Assembly: GCA_963752225.1 (NCBI GenBank)
Contig: CAVVXS010000008.1
Location: 153,492-217,491, forward strand
Reading direction: 5' to 3'
DNA: 64,000 nucleotides
Source: JBBROS01 sp963752225
GTDB taxonomy: Bacteria; Pseudomonadota; Alphaproteobacteria; Acetobacterales; Acetobacteraceae
This document shows, piece by piece, positions 43,976 to 53,503 of this stretch. Position numbers and translations under genes: made by a program. Each line of letters opens with the position of its first letter. The stretch's first letter is position 1. The notes beneath the pieces are model-generated. The model was not told the origin of the DNA. It saw nothing but the letters and a program-made list of their open reading frames with translations, and did no database searches.

Positions 43976-44644
43976 ATGCGTCTTCTGTACCACCTTCCGC
44001 TGTCGCCGTACTCCCGCAAGGTCCGCCTCGTGCTGGCGGAAAAGAAGCTGCCGTTCGAGATGCGGGTCGAGAAGGTGTGGGAGCGGCGGCCCGAGTATCT
44101 CGAGCTGAACGCGGCCTGCAAGGTGCCGACGCTGATCGAGGAGAACGGGCTGGTGATCCCGGATTCCGGGGTGATCTGCGAGTATCTGGAGGAAGCCTAT
44201 CCGGACACGCCGTTGCTGGGCCGCACCTTGGCCGAACGGGTCGAGGTGCGCCGGCTGGTGGCGTGGTTCGACGGCAAGTTCGCCGACGAGGTCTCGTCGA
44301 ACCTGCTCGGGGAAAAGTTCATGAAGCGGCTTCTGGGGCACGGCCATGCCGACGCGGCGGCGCTGCGGGCCGGCTACACCAACCTCCGGCATCACCTGAC
44401 CTATCTCGGCTGGCTGGCGGAGAACCGGAAATGGCTAGCCGGCAGCAGCTTGTCGCTGGCCGATTTCGCCGCCGCCGGGCACTTGTCGGCGCTCGACTTC
44501 GCCGGCGACGTGGAGTGGTCGGTGTCGGCGCCGGCGCGGGAATGGTATGCGCGGGTGAAATCACGCCCGAGTTTCCGGGCCTTGCTGGCCGATCGGGTGC
44601 CCGGCACGACCCCGCCCGCGCATTACGCGAACCTGGATTTCTGA
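43976..44644 (+). CDS. fzlA: GST-fold protein, FzlA-like
   Basis: 222 aa. The N-terminal thioredoxin-like domain begins LLYHLPLSPYSRKVRLVLAEKK, with CKVPTLIEENGLVIPDSGVICEYLEE supplying the cis-Pro and the SGVICEYL glutathione-contact position. The C-terminal helical part ends in HYANLDF. FzlA of Caulobacter is a GST-fold protein that binds FtsZ and shapes division; sequence features and length fit that subgroup better than a detoxifying GST. An ordinary GST remains possible. Confidence 0.75.
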   Translation: MRLLYHLPLSPYSRKVRLVLAEKKLPFEMRVEKVWERRPEYLELNAACKVPTLIEENGLVIPDSGVICEYLEEAYPDTPLLGRTLAERVEVRRLVAWFDGKFADEVSSNLLGEKFMKRLLGHGHADAAALRAGYTNLRHHLTYLGWLAENRKWLAGSSLSLADFAAAGHLSALDFAGDVEWSVSAPAREWYARVKSRPSFRALLADRVPGTTPPAHYANLDF

Positions 44645-44734
44645 CACTGCAACCCTGAGGCGAGTGAGGGCTGCAACCGTTCGGTCACATCTGCGTTGAT
44701 TGTCCCACACCAACTTACCTTGTGGAGGCTTCCA

Positions 44735-44899
44735 ATGCGTCGTTCGACCGTTATTCGCGCCCTTGTCATCACCCTGGCGATGGCCACCCTGGCGCCGCTG
44801 CTCGCGGCCTGCAACACCACGGCCGGCGCCGGACAGGACGTCAGCGCGGCGGGCCGCGCCGTGACCCGCAGCGCCGACGACGTCAAGAAGGGCCTGTAG
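44735..44899 (+). CDS. Entericidin A/B-family small lipoprotein
   Basis: 54 aa. The signal peptide leads to a lipobox LLAAC with the lipidated Cys at about residue 26, followed by a short alanine/glycine-rich peptide ending RSADDVKKGL, typical of EcnA/EcnB. GGAGG lies about 7 bp before the ATG. Entericidins are a membrane toxin/antidote pair in enterobacteria, but single members are widespread and may be stress lipoproteins. Confidence 0.85.
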   Translation: MRRSTVIRALVITLAMATLAPLLAACNTTAGAGQDVSAAGRAVTRSADDVKKGL

Positions 44900-44906
44900 C
44901 CAAGCC

Positions 44907-44932
44907 GCCCTCCGCCGCTTGCGGCGGAGGGC
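44907..44932 (+). terminator. Hairpin downstream of the entericidin gene
   Basis: GCCCTCCGCCGC at 44907-44918 is perfectly complementary to GCGGCGGAGGGC at 44921-44932, separated by TT. The realistic fold is an 11-bp stem with a CTTG tetraloop. It starts 7 bp after the stop codon. No U-tract follows, so termination may be weak or Rho-assisted. Confidence 0.55.
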
Positions 44933-45036
44933 ATGCGTCCCGAGCCGGCGCAGACCGAACGGGACTGTTCGTCAGCCTCCTCGGCATGCATTAAGGTGGC
45001 ACCTCGTTTGCCACGAACAGCCGACCGGGAGCGGAC

Positions 45037-46176
45037 ATGGACTTCGACCTCAGCGACGACCAGCGGCTCCTGAAGGACAGCGTCGACCGCCTGATCCAGG
45101 ACCGCTACGGGTTCGAGGCGCGACGCGGGTTTCGCGACCAGGCCGAGGGTTGGAGCCGGGACAATTGGGCCTCCTTCGCCGAGCTGGGCCTGCTCGGACT
45201 GCCATTCTCCGAGGAGGAAGGCGGGTTCGCCGGCGGTCCGGTCGAGACCGGGCTGGTCATGGAGGCGTTCGGGCGCGGCCTCGTCGTCGAACCATACTTC
45301 GCCAGCGTCGTGCTGTGCGGCGCCCTGCTCAAGCATGGCGCCACCGCCGAGCAGCGTGCGCCGCTGGTCGCGGGCCTCGCCGGCGGCGAGCGGGTGCTGG
45401 CCTACGCGCAGGTGGAACGGCAATCGCGCTACAGCCTGAACGACGTGAAGACAACCGCTCGCCAGGACGGCGGCGCCTGGCGCATCGATGGCGCCAAGGG
45501 TCTCGTGCTGCACGGCGATGCGGCCGACACGCTGCTGGTGAGCGCCCGCATCGGCGGCGGAGAGCGTGACCGCGAGGGCATCGGCTTGTTCCAGGTCGAA
45601 GCGTCGGCACCGGGCGTGTCCCGCCGGGGTTACGCCACCCAAGATGGGCTGCGCGCGGCGGAGATCACGTTCGAGAACGCCGAGGCGACCGCCCTGGGCG
45701 AGCCGGGCCACGCCTTGCCGGCGATGGAACGGGCCGAGGATGAGGCGATCGCCGCCCTGTGCGCCGAGGCGGTTGGGCTGATGACGTCGATGCATGAGCT
45801 GACGCTCGACTACCTGAAAACCCGCAAGCAGTTCGGCCGCGCCATCGGCGAGAACCAGGCGCTGCAGCACCGGTCCGTGGACATGTACGTCTCGCTCGAG
45901 CAGGCGCGCAGCATGGCGCTGTTCGCCACCATGATGGCCGGCAGCGACGACGAGACCGAGCGCAAGCGCGCCATCCACGCCGCCAAGGTGCAGATCGGCA
46001 ATAGCGGCCGGCATATCGGGCAGGAGGCGATCCAGCTGCATGGCGGCATCGGCGTGACGATGGAGTATGCGGTCGGCCACTACTTCAAGCGCATGACGAT
46101 GATCGAACGCAGCTTCGGCGATACGCAGGCGCATCTGAGCGCCCTGGCCCGGCTCGGCGGCCTGATCGCCGCCTAG
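45037..46176 (+). CDS. Acyl-CoA dehydrogenase (pimeloyl-CoA dehydrogenase small-subunit-like)
   Basis: 379 aa. N-terminal helical domain starts MDFDLSDDQRLLKDSVDRL; FAD and substrate motifs include EEEGGFAGGPVETGLVMEAF and the C-terminal KVQIGNSGRHIGQEAIQLHGGIGVTMEY. It resembles PimD-type dehydrogenases, which often act as part of a two-subunit enzyme; no large subunit is visible nearby. The substrate is uncertain. Confidence 0.85.
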   Translation: MDFDLSDDQRLLKDSVDRLIQDRYGFEARRGFRDQAEGWSRDNWASFAELGLLGLPFSEEEGGFAGGPVETGLVMEAFGRGLVVEPYFASVVLCGALLKHGATAEQRAPLVAGLAGGERVLAYAQVERQSRYSLNDVKTTARQDGGAWRIDGAKGLVLHGDAADTLLVSARIGGGERDREGIGLFQVEASAPGVSRRGYATQDGLRAAEITFENAEATALGEPGHALPAMERAEDEAIAALCAEAVGLMTSMHELTLDYLKTRKQFGRAIGENQALQHRSVDMYVSLEQARSMALFATMMAGSDDETERKRAIHAAKVQIGNSGRHIGQEAIQLHGGIGVTMEYAVGHYFKRMTMIERSFGDTQAHLSALARLGGLIAA

Positions 46177-46183
46177 CGCGCCA

Positions 46184-46909
46184 ATGATCCCGGCGCGGCT
46201 CCTCGGACTGCCGTTGCTGCTGCTGGCGGCTGCGGCGCCGGTGCGAGGCAAGGCCGACCGGGCGCCGCTGCCGCAAACGCCGTTCGATCTGTGCGATGCA
46301 GCGCTTGCCGCTGTCCGCAGCCGGGCAGTCCCGGACACCCTGCTGCCGTCGATCGCCCGAGTGGAAAGCGGCCGGCGCGACCCGGCCAGCGGCCGTGTCC
46401 GGCCCTGGCCGTGGACGATCAACGTCAACGGCACCGGCCATTTCTTCGACCGCAAGGAGGACGCGGTTGCCGCGGTCCGGTCGCTGCAGGCCCAGGGCAC
46501 GCGCTCGATCGACGTCGGCTGCATGCAGGTCAACCTGATGTACCACCCGCGCGCCTTCCCGACGCTGGACGCGGCGTTCGATCCGCCCACCAACGCCGCC
46601 TATGCCCTGCGCTTCCTCGGTGCGCTTTATGCCCAGACGCATGATTGGCCGCTGGCGACCGCGATGTATCACTCGCAAACCGAGGATCGCGGAGAGGACT
46701 ATCAGCGCCTGGTGTTCGGCCGGGTCATGACGGCGATGGGAGCGTCAGCGGCGTCCGGCCCATATCGGGCGTTCCGTCCGGCCGAGGCGGTCTATGCCGC
46801 GCTACCGCCGGAAAGCCTGGCATTCGGCGCCTTTGCGCGGACGGGGCGGAGCCGGCCGGCGCCGCCCTTGCTCCGGCGTGCCTCGGCTCATTCCACCGCG
46901 CGACGGTAA
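46184..46909 (+). CDS. Lytic transglycosylase-like (SLT domain) secreted protein
   Basis: 241 aa. A signal peptide (about 1-22) is followed by an SLT-fold core: LLPSIARVESGRRDP (about 51-65; the glutamate in ARVESG is the catalytic acid), RPWPWTINVNG, DVGCMQVNLMYHP (about 109-121) and NAAYALRFL. Such enzymes cut the peptidoglycan glycan strand. The C-terminal 50 residues are Pro/Arg-rich. The 3' end overlaps the convergent DUF2189 gene by 22 bp. Confidence 0.8.
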   Translation: MIPARLLGLPLLLLAAAAPVRGKADRAPLPQTPFDLCDAALAAVRSRAVPDTLLPSIARVESGRRDPASGRVRPWPWTINVNGTGHFFDRKEDAVAAVRSLQAQGTRSIDVGCMQVNLMYHPRAFPTLDAAFDPPTNAAYALRFLGALYAQTHDWPLATAMYHSQTEDRGEDYQRLVFGRVMTAMGASAASGPYRAFRPAEAVYAALPPESLAFGAFARTGRSRPAPPLLRRASAHSTARR

Positions 46910-47676
46910 AGGTGCCAGGTGGCGTGGCCGAGGATCGGCATGACCACGGCAAGGCCGACAAAGAACGGGATGCTGCCGAGCGCGAGCAGGATGGCGACGA
47001 TCAGGCCCCATACTGCCATGGTGACGGGGTTGCGCAGCACCACCCGGAGCGAGGTGGCGACCGCCACCGCCGGGTTGATGTTGCGGTCCAGCATCATCGG
47101 GAACGACACCACCGAGATTGCCAAGACGACCATCGCAAACAGCAGCCCGACGAAGTTGCCGAGCAGCAGCAGCCTGGTTCCGGCCTCGGAATGCGTCACC
47201 ATGTCGGCCAGCCCGCTGAGGCCGGCCGGCGCCACCGGGCCGATCGTCGCGAGATAAATCGTCCGTGCCGCCGCGATCCAGAGGCCGAACAGCACCAGCA
47301 GCACGAGCCCGAGCATGACAATGCCGACGACGGCCGGCGACCGCAGCACGTCGAAGGCGTGGAGCCACGACACTGGCTGCCCGGCCTCACGCCGGCGGCT
47401 GAGCTCGTACAAGCCGACCGCCATCACCGGTCCCATCAGCGACAAGCCGGCGATCAGCGGGAACAGCAGCGGGAGCAGGTCGCCGGTCGCCATGCGGGCG
47501 GCGACGAAGCCGATCACCGGATACAGCAGGCACAGGAACACCAGCTGGGTCGGGATCGTCAGGAAGTCGTCGTAACCCGCATGCAGCGCGGCGCGGAGGT
47601 CGGCGACCCCGATCCGCCGCACCTGCGGTGGGGCGTCGCTGAGCGTCGTCGAGCGGGCATCGAGTGCATGAGCCAT
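46888..47676 (-). CDS. DUF2189 membrane protein
   Basis: 262 aa, with six predicted helices. The conserved start region VRRIGVADLRAALHAGYDDFLTIPTQLVFL and the GLYELSRRREAG loop are typical of DUF2189 proteins, sometimes annotated as cytochrome c oxidase-related. The function is unknown. It stands alone on the minus strand between a transglycosylase and an acyl-CoA ligase. Confidence 0.8.
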   Translation of the reverse strand: MAHALDARSTTLSDAPPQVRRIGVADLRAALHAGYDDFLTIPTQLVFLCLLYPVIGFVAARMATGDLLPLLFPLIAGLSLMGPVMAVGLYELSRRREAGQPVSWLHAFDVLRSPAVVGIVMLGLVLLVLFGLWIAAARTIYLATIGPVAPAGLSGLADMVTHSEAGTRLLLLGNFVGLLFAMVVLAISVVSFPMMLDRNINPAVAVATSLRVVLRNPVTMAVWGLIVAILLALGSIPFFVGLAVVMPILGHATWHLYRRAVE

Positions 47677-47811
47677 CGTGGTGCCTCCGTTCCGGGTCGC
47701 GTGCTGCCGCCTTGTGGTCGCATCGTGGATGCGACCGGCACGCTAAGCCAGGGACTTGACGCCAGGTTACTGGAAACGCCCGCGCGCGCGTTCTCGTGAT
47801 CCCGGCGTCCG

Positions 47812-49449
47812 CTACCCGGCGGCGGCCGAGGCGAGCACGTACTCGCGGAACTGCTGCCGCAGCGCCAGCTTGTTCAGCTTGCCGGTCGCGGTATGCGGCA
47901 GTTCGTCCACCACCACCACCTCGTCCGGGATCCACCACTTGGCGACCTGCCCCTGGTAGAGCGCGAGCAGGGCGGCTTTGTCGATGGTGCGGCCAGGCTT
48001 GGCGGTGACGATCAGCAGCGGCCGCTCGTCCCATTTCGGATGCCGGGCGGCGACGATGGCAGCCTCGGCGACGTCGGGGTGGCCGACGGCGATGTTCTCG
48101 AGCTGGATCGAGCTGATCCACTCGCCGCCCGACTTCACGATGTCCTTGGTGCGGTCGGTGATTTCCATGCTGCCGCCGGCGTCGATGGTGGCGACGTCGC
48201 CGGTCGCGAACCAGCCATCCGCGTCGCAGCAATCCTCGGTCGCGTTCAGGTAGCGCCGGGTGACCCAGGGGCCGCGGACCTGCAAATTACCGAAGGTCAC
48301 GCCGTCCCACGGCAGCTCCCGGCCGGCGTCGTCGACGATGCGCATGTCGATGCCCGCCACCGCACGGCCCTGCTTGTAGGGCTGGCGCGCGCGCTGCTGC
48401 TCCGGCAAGGCCTCGAGACCGGGCTTGGCGGCGTAGCAGGTGCCGAGCGGGCTCGTCTCGGTCATGCCCCAGGCATGGTCGACGGTAACGCCGTACTTGT
48501 CGCGGAAGGTGTCGATGATCATCGGCGGGCAGGCGGACCCGCCGCAGATCAGCCGCCGCAACGTCTCGAGCCGGCCGTCGCTGGCCGCGAGGTGCTGCAG
48601 CAGGCCGAGCCAAACCGTCGGCACGCCGGCCGACATCGTGACCCGCTCGCCGTTCATCAGCGCTTGGACCGATGCGCCGTCGAGGTGCCGGCCGGGCATG
48701 ACGATGCTGGCGCCGACCAACGGGGCCGCATAGGGAATGCCCCAGCCGTTGACGTGGAACATCGGCACCACCGGCATCACCCGGTCGGTTGATCGCAGGC
48801 CGAACACGTCCGGCAGGTTGACCGCATAGGCGTGCAGCACGGTGCTGCGATGGCTGTACAGCACGCCCTTGGGACGCCCCGTGGTGCCGCTCGTGTAGCA
48901 AAGGGCGCTGGCGAGATCCTCGTCGAGCACCGGCCAGGTGTAGTCCTCAGTGCCGGCGTCGAGCAGGGTCTCGAAGCAAACCACCGGGATCGTCGTGTCG
49001 ATCGCCGGCATCGCGTCGGCGTCGGCCATCACCACGACGGCGCGGATGGACGGCGTGTGCGTCAGGACCAGCTGCAGCAGCGTGGCGAAGCAGGGGTCGG
49101 CGCACAGGACGATGCTGCCGGCGTCGTTCAGGATGTGGACGATGTCCGCGGGTGCGAGGCGCGGGTTGACGGTGTGGACCACGCTGCCCCGGCCGGACAC
49201 GGCGTAGTAGAGCTCGAGGTGGCGCTGGCTGTTCCATGCCAGGGTGGCGACGCGGTCGCCTGGGCCCACGCCGAGCGTTCCGAGCGCGGTCGCGAGCCGG
49301 CGGGCGCGGCGCTCCACTTCGGCGTAGGTTGCGCGGGTGATGACGCCGTCCTCGCCGCGCGACACCACCTCGGCGCCCCCGTGATGGCGGGCGGCATGGT
49401 GGAGGATGGCGGACACCAGCAAGGGCTGGCGTTGCATGAGGCCGAGCAT
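47812..49449 (-). CDS. Fatty-acid/long-chain acyl-CoA ligase (AMP-forming)
   Basis: 545 aa. Core ANL motifs: A3 YTSGTTGRPKGVLYSHRSTV (about 178-197), A5 GMTETSPLG, A7 GWFATGDVATID, and the C-terminal catalytic lysine in TATGKLNKLALR (about 520-531). It fits medium/long-chain acyl-CoA synthetases. No partner beta-oxidation gene is directly adjacent, though the acyl-CoA dehydrogenase at 45037 is close. Confidence 0.9.
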   Translation of the reverse strand: MLGLMQRQPLLVSAILHHAARHHGGAEVVSRGEDGVITRATYAEVERRARRLATALGTLGVGPGDRVATLAWNSQRHLELYYAVSGRGSVVHTVNPRLAPADIVHILNDAGSIVLCADPCFATLLQLVLTHTPSIRAVVVMADADAMPAIDTTIPVVCFETLLDAGTEDYTWPVLDEDLASALCYTSGTTGRPKGVLYSHRSTVLHAYAVNLPDVFGLRSTDRVMPVVPMFHVNGWGIPYAAPLVGASIVMPGRHLDGASVQALMNGERVTMSAGVPTVWLGLLQHLAASDGRLETLRRLICGGSACPPMIIDTFRDKYGVTVDHAWGMTETSPLGTCYAAKPGLEALPEQQRARQPYKQGRAVAGIDMRIVDDAGRELPWDGVTFGNLQVRGPWVTRRYLNATEDCCDADGWFATGDVATIDAGGSMEITDRTKDIVKSGGEWISSIQLENIAVGHPDVAEAAIVAARHPKWDERPLLIVTAKPGRTIDKAALLALYQGQVAKWWIPDEVVVVDELPHTATGKLNKLALRQQFREYVLASAAAG

Positions 49450-49579
49450 CGTGTTCCCCTCCGGCGCGCCACGGTCGGGCGCTGCGTTGGGCGGCAGCCT
49501 ATTCTGCTTTGCGGCTTCATCCCAGCCGCGAACGCGCGGTGGCGCGGCAGCCCGCGTGTCTTTTTGGCCGGATGTGGCC

Positions 49580-50719
49580 CTAGGCGAGGCTGCTGTTCTC
49601 GGGCCGGTTGAGGTCGCGGTGATCGAGCGGCGGTTCGTTGCCCTGGATGCGCGTGGCTTGCAGCGCCACGTCGCTCGAAAGCTCCTGGATGCGGTCGTTC
49701 TTGATCTTGCGCATCATCGCCTGGTTGCCGTTCGAGCCCGGCAGGAACAGCGACGTCAGCTTCAGCTTGCGCATGTCGGGCTCGGGGCTCGAATCCTTTT
49801 CGCCGAGCGACTGGTGCATGACGCCGCGCAGGCTCAGCGCGGTTGCGTCGCGCGCGGCCGCGGTGCCGATGACGCTGCTGACATGGTTGATGATGATGCC
49901 GATGGCGCCCAGGATGTCGCTGGCATTGATGGTGGTTAGCACGAGCGTGCCGGCCATCGCGAGATCGAGCACGAGGCGGGCGTCGAGCGCGGTCGCGACC
50001 GATCCCACCGCGGCCAGTCGCGGGCTTAGTTCGAGCAGGCTGCGCAGGTAATCGTCGTAGCGGCTCGGGTCGGTGACCGGGCGGACTTGCACCACGCGGC
50101 CTTGCGAGCCGTGGATCAGCCCGCTGAGCCGGATCTCCGGCTGGCTTTCCACCAGCACGGCCACGTCTTCCAGCGTTTCCGTCAGATGCAGCATCAACGC
50201 CATCATCATCGTCGTCTTGCCCGAACCGGGCAGGCCGGACACGACGACGAGACCGTTCTCGTGAGTCCGCCCCAGCATGTCGAGGTGGTTGCGGATGGAC
50301 GGCTCGATGCCCTCGAGCGCGGCGAAATCGGGGATCGGCCGCACCCGGCGGCACAGGTACAGCCGCCCGGTTGTCGTCTCGATCGGCACCGCCTTGAAGC
50401 GGACGCCCTCATGGCTGATGAAGCGGGGGCTGTCTGCGGGCCGGTCGGGCGACGCGAAGGCGTCGCTGATCGCCGCCCGCAGCGCCTCCATGGTGGCGCG
50501 GCCGCGGTCGTCGATCGGCCACAACCCCTTCTGACCCCGCTGGAACCGCCGCAGCTGGATCTCACCGCCGCCATGCGGCACCAGGATCTCGAGGTAGTCC
50601 AGGTCGGCAAAGCAGAACGGCTGGTCGGACGACGCGGGCGCCGAGGTACGGGCGGACTGGAACAGCTTCCGCGTATCGATAACCGTGTCGGTGGGGCGGC
50701 GGCCAAACGCTGGGAGCAT
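49580..50719 (-). CDS. Orphan PilT/GspE-superfamily ATPase with degenerate motifs
   Basis: 379 aa. The Walker A SGLPGSGKTTMMMAL is at about 161-175, within the T2SSE family fold. Where the family has its Walker B glutamate (GEIRD-like), this reads AAVGSVATALDARL, and the His-box (THT) is TTINASD. The N-terminal 130 residues have LDYLEILVPHGGGEIQLRRF with no matching pilus-type domain that I recognise; DotB-like ATPases are the nearest recollection. No pilin, platform or secretin gene is nearby. Activity may be low or absent, or it may be regulatory. Confidence 0.7.
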   Translation of the reverse strand: MLPAFGRRPTDTVIDTRKLFQSARTSAPASSDQPFCFADLDYLEILVPHGGGEIQLRRFQRGQKGLWPIDDRGRATMEALRAAISDAFASPDRPADSPRFISHEGVRFKAVPIETTTGRLYLCRRVRPIPDFAALEGIEPSIRNHLDMLGRTHENGLVVVSGLPGSGKTTMMMALMLHLTETLEDVAVLVESQPEIRLSGLIHGSQGRVVQVRPVTDPSRYDDYLRSLLELSPRLAAVGSVATALDARLVLDLAMAGTLVLTTINASDILGAIGIIINHVSSVIGTAAARDATALSLRGVMHQSLGEKDSSPEPDMRKLKLTSLFLPGSNGNQAMMRKIKNDRIQELSSDVALQATRIQGNEPPLDHRDLNRPENSSLA

Positions 50720-50935
50720 TGATTGCCTTTGCAGCAGGAGGACGCGGGAATCGCGCAGGTCAAGTTCCTTTACTTACTCCCTGCACGCCACTGGAACACG
50801 TTCGGATCCGTTAACTAATGCTTACTTATGGTCGGGCTCCCGGCCCGCTGCCGTGACGCAAGCCGGGCGCACGTGCCGAATGGCCGCGGCGGCCCGGAAG
50901 GCGTAGGCTCGCGCCGAACAGCAGCGGGATGCGCC

Positions 50936-51904
50936 ATGTCCGGGTTCGCGAGCACCAATGACCTCGCCGACAAGACGGTCAGCTTCGACGAGCTCGGCCC
51001 CGGCTTGTACGGCTACACCGCCGAGGGCGACCCGAATTCCGGCGTGATCGTCGGCGACGACAGCGTGGTCGTGGTGGACGCGCAGGCGACCCCGGCGATG
51101 GCCGCCGACGTGGTCGCGCGGGTCCGCACCGTCACCGACAAGCCGATCCGGCACGTCATCCTGACCCACTACCACGCCGTGCGCGTGCTCGGCGCCAGCG
51201 GCTACACGCACGCGTCCGGACGGGCCGAGATCATCGCCAGCGACGTCGTCCGCGACATGATCGCCGAACGCGGGCAGCAGGACATGGACAGCGAGATCGG
51301 CCGCTTCCCGCGCCTGTTCCGCGGCCGCGACGGCATCCCCGGGCTGACCTGGCCGACGCTGACCTTCCACAAGCGCATGACGCTCTGGCTCGGTCAGCGT
51401 GAGGTGCAGATCATCCAGATCGGGCGCAGCCACACCGCCGGCGATACTGTGGTGTGGCTGCCGCGGGAGCGTGTTCTGTTCGCTGGCGACGTGGTGGAGT
51501 ACGGGGCCACGCCTTACTGCGGCGACGCGCATTTCACCGATTGGCCGGCGACGCTCGATGCGGCCCGGGCGCTTGGGCCGGAAGCGCTGGTGCCGGGGCG
51601 GGGGCGTAGCCTGCGCACGGCGGCCGAATGCGAGGAGGGGTTCGAAGGCACGCGGGCCTTCACCAGCGACCTGTTCGCGATCGTGAAGCGGGCTGCGGCG
51701 GGCGACGCCTCGCTGAAGCAGGTGTTCGACCTCGCGATGGCGGAGATGCGGCCCAAATACGGACACTGGGTCATCTTCGAGCACTGCATGCCGTTCAACG
51801 TCAGCCGCGCCTTCGACGAGGCGCGCGGCCTCGACACGCCGCGGATCTGGACCGCCGAGCGCGACGTCGAGATGTGGCAGGCGCTGCAGCGCCCGGGCGC
51901 CTGA
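50936..51904 (+). CDS. Metallo-beta-lactamase-fold protein with altered metal site
   Basis: 322 aa. The first metal motif reads HVILTHYHAVRVLG: the two initial histidines are kept, but the Asp and His of HxHxDH are Val and Arg. The other ligands look present (SHTAGDT near 165-171, FAGDVV near 182-187). So at most one metal site is likely complete. It is the first gene of the homogentisate cluster. Hydrolase function is inferred only from the fold. Confidence 0.75.
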   Translation: MSGFASTNDLADKTVSFDELGPGLYGYTAEGDPNSGVIVGDDSVVVVDAQATPAMAADVVARVRTVTDKPIRHVILTHYHAVRVLGASGYTHASGRAEIIASDVVRDMIAERGQQDMDSEIGRFPRLFRGRDGIPGLTWPTLTFHKRMTLWLGQREVQIIQIGRSHTAGDTVVWLPRERVLFAGDVVEYGATPYCGDAHFTDWPATLDAARALGPEALVPGRGRSLRTAAECEEGFEGTRAFTSDLFAIVKRAAAGDASLKQVFDLAMAEMRPKYGHWVIFEHCMPFNVSRAFDEARGLDTPRIWTAERDVEMWQALQRPGA

Positions 51905-51913
51905 GGCCGGGCC

Positions 51914-53503
51914 GTGGCGCATCGGCCGCCGCGCTTCGCCAGCCCGCCGCCCGCGCCGGGGCACCACAAGGTGGTCGTGGTGGGCGGCGGCCTGGTCGGG
52001 CTGACGCTGGCGCTCGACCTGGCGCAGCGCGGCATCCCCGTGGTGGTGCTGGACGACGGCGACAGCGTCAGCGTCGGCAGCCGGGCGATCTGCATCGCCA
52101 AACGCTCCCTCGAGATCTTCGGCCGGCTTGGCCTGGGTCCGCGAATGCTCGCCAAGGGCGTCACATGGAATGTCGGCCGGGTGTTCCTGCGCGACCGCGA
52201 ACTGTTCGGCTTCGACCTGCTGCCGGAGGACGGGCACGAATACCCCGCCTTCATCAACCTGCAGCAATATTACGCCGAGATGTGGCTGGTCGAAGCCTGC
52301 GCGGAGACCGGTTTGGTCGACCTGCGCTGGGCGCACGCGGTGACTGGGGTCGAACGCTTCGGCGGGGGCGCGGCCGTCACGGTTTCGGCCCCGGGCGGCG
52401 ACTATACCATCGGCACCGACTGGCTGCTGGCCTGCGACGGTGCCAATAGCCATGTGCGCCGGTCGATGGACCTGCCATTCGTGGGACGGGTGTTCCGCGA
52501 CCACTTCCTGATCGCCGACGTGGTGATGCAGGCGCCGTTCCCGTCCGAGCGCCGGTTCTGGTTCGACCCGCTGTTCCACCCGAACCAGTCGGCGCTGCTG
52601 CACAAGCAGCCCGACGATGTGTGGCGGATCGACCTGCAGCTCGGCCCCGACGCAGACCCGGAGGAGGAGCGCCGGCCGGAACGGGTCGTCCCCCGCATCC
52701 GGGCGATGCTGGGACCCGACGCCCGGTTCGAGTTGGAATGGGTCAGCGTCTACACCTTCCGCTGCCGCCGGCTGGAGCGTTTCGTGCATGACCGGGTCGT
52801 GTTCGTGGGCGACAGCGCGCACCAGGTCAGCCCATTCGGCGCCCGCGGCGGCAATGGCGGCGTGCAGGATGCGGACAACCTGGCCTGGAAGCTGGCGGCG
52901 GTGTTGCGTGGCGACGCGCCGGCCGCACTGATCGACAGCTACGACCACGAGCGCATCCCGGCGGCCGACGAGAACATCCTGCACAGCACGCGGGCGACCG
53001 ATTTCATCTCACCGAAATCGGCGGCGGCGCGGGCGTATCGCGATGCGGCGCTGCTGCTGGCCGGGGATCATGCGTTTGCCCGTCCGATGGTGAACTCGGG
53101 GCGGCTGTCGCGGCCATCCGTCCTGCCGCCGCGCTGCGGCGGCGGCGACACCTGGCCCGGCGCACCGCTGCCCGGTAGCTCCGCGATCGACGCGCCGGTG
53201 CGCAATGAGGGCCGGCCGGACTGGCTGCTGCGGCATATCGGCGGCTCGTGCTTCACCCTGCTGCTGTTCGGCGACGAGCGGCCGATGCTGCCGGCCGGCC
53301 GGCCGCTCCGCCTGCTTCGGCTCGGCGCGGGCGCGCTGGAGGACGCGGGCGGCCTCGCGGCGCAGCGTTACGCGGCACCCCTTGGCGCCTGCATCCTGTT
53401 CCGGCCGGACCAGCATGTGGCGGCGCTGTTCCGGCAGTTCGATGCCGGCCGGGTTGCGGCCGCGCTGGACGCAGCACTTGCAGCGGCGCTGGAGCCGGCA
53501 TGA
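51914..53503 (+). CDS. FAD-dependent aromatic monooxygenase (MhpA-like)
   Basis: 529 aa from a GTG. The FAD motif VVVVGGGLVGLTLALDLAQRG is at about 20-40; GVQDADNLAWKLAAVLRG and VVFVGDSAHQVSPFGARGGN contain the second FAD site (GD). It belongs to the PheA/MhpA class of flavin hydroxylases. Its place before hmgA suggests hydroxylation of a phenylacetate-type compound to homogentisate, but that is inference. Confidence 0.85.
   Translation: MAHRPPRFASPPPAPGHHKVVVVGGGLVGLTLALDLAQRGIPVVVLDDGDSVSVGSRAICIAKRSLEIFGRLGLGPRMLAKGVTWNVGRVFLRDRELFGFDLLPEDGHEYPAFINLQQYYAEMWLVEACAETGLVDLRWAHAVTGVERFGGGAAVTVSAPGGDYTIGTDWLLACDGANSHVRRSMDLPFVGRVFRDHFLIADVVMQAPFPSERRFWFDPLFHPNQSALLHKQPDDVWRIDLQLGPDADPEEERRPERVVPRIRAMLGPDARFELEWVSVYTFRCRRLERFVHDRVVFVGDSAHQVSPFGARGGNGGVQDADNLAWKLAAVLRGDAPAALIDSYDHERIPAADENILHSTRATDFISPKSAAARAYRDAALLLAGDHAFARPMVNSGRLSRPSVLPPRCGGGDTWPGAPLPGSSAIDAPVRNEGRPDWLLRHIGGSCFTLLLFGDERPMLPAGRPLRLLRLGAGALEDAGGLAAQRYAAPLGACILFRPDQHVAALFRQFDAGRVAAALDAALAAALEPA

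Noticed and set aside
49128..50354. A minus-strand 408-codon frame spanning the ligase and ATPase genes
   Set aside because: It is in a shifted frame to both genes, Arg/Pro-rich, and shows no family motifs.
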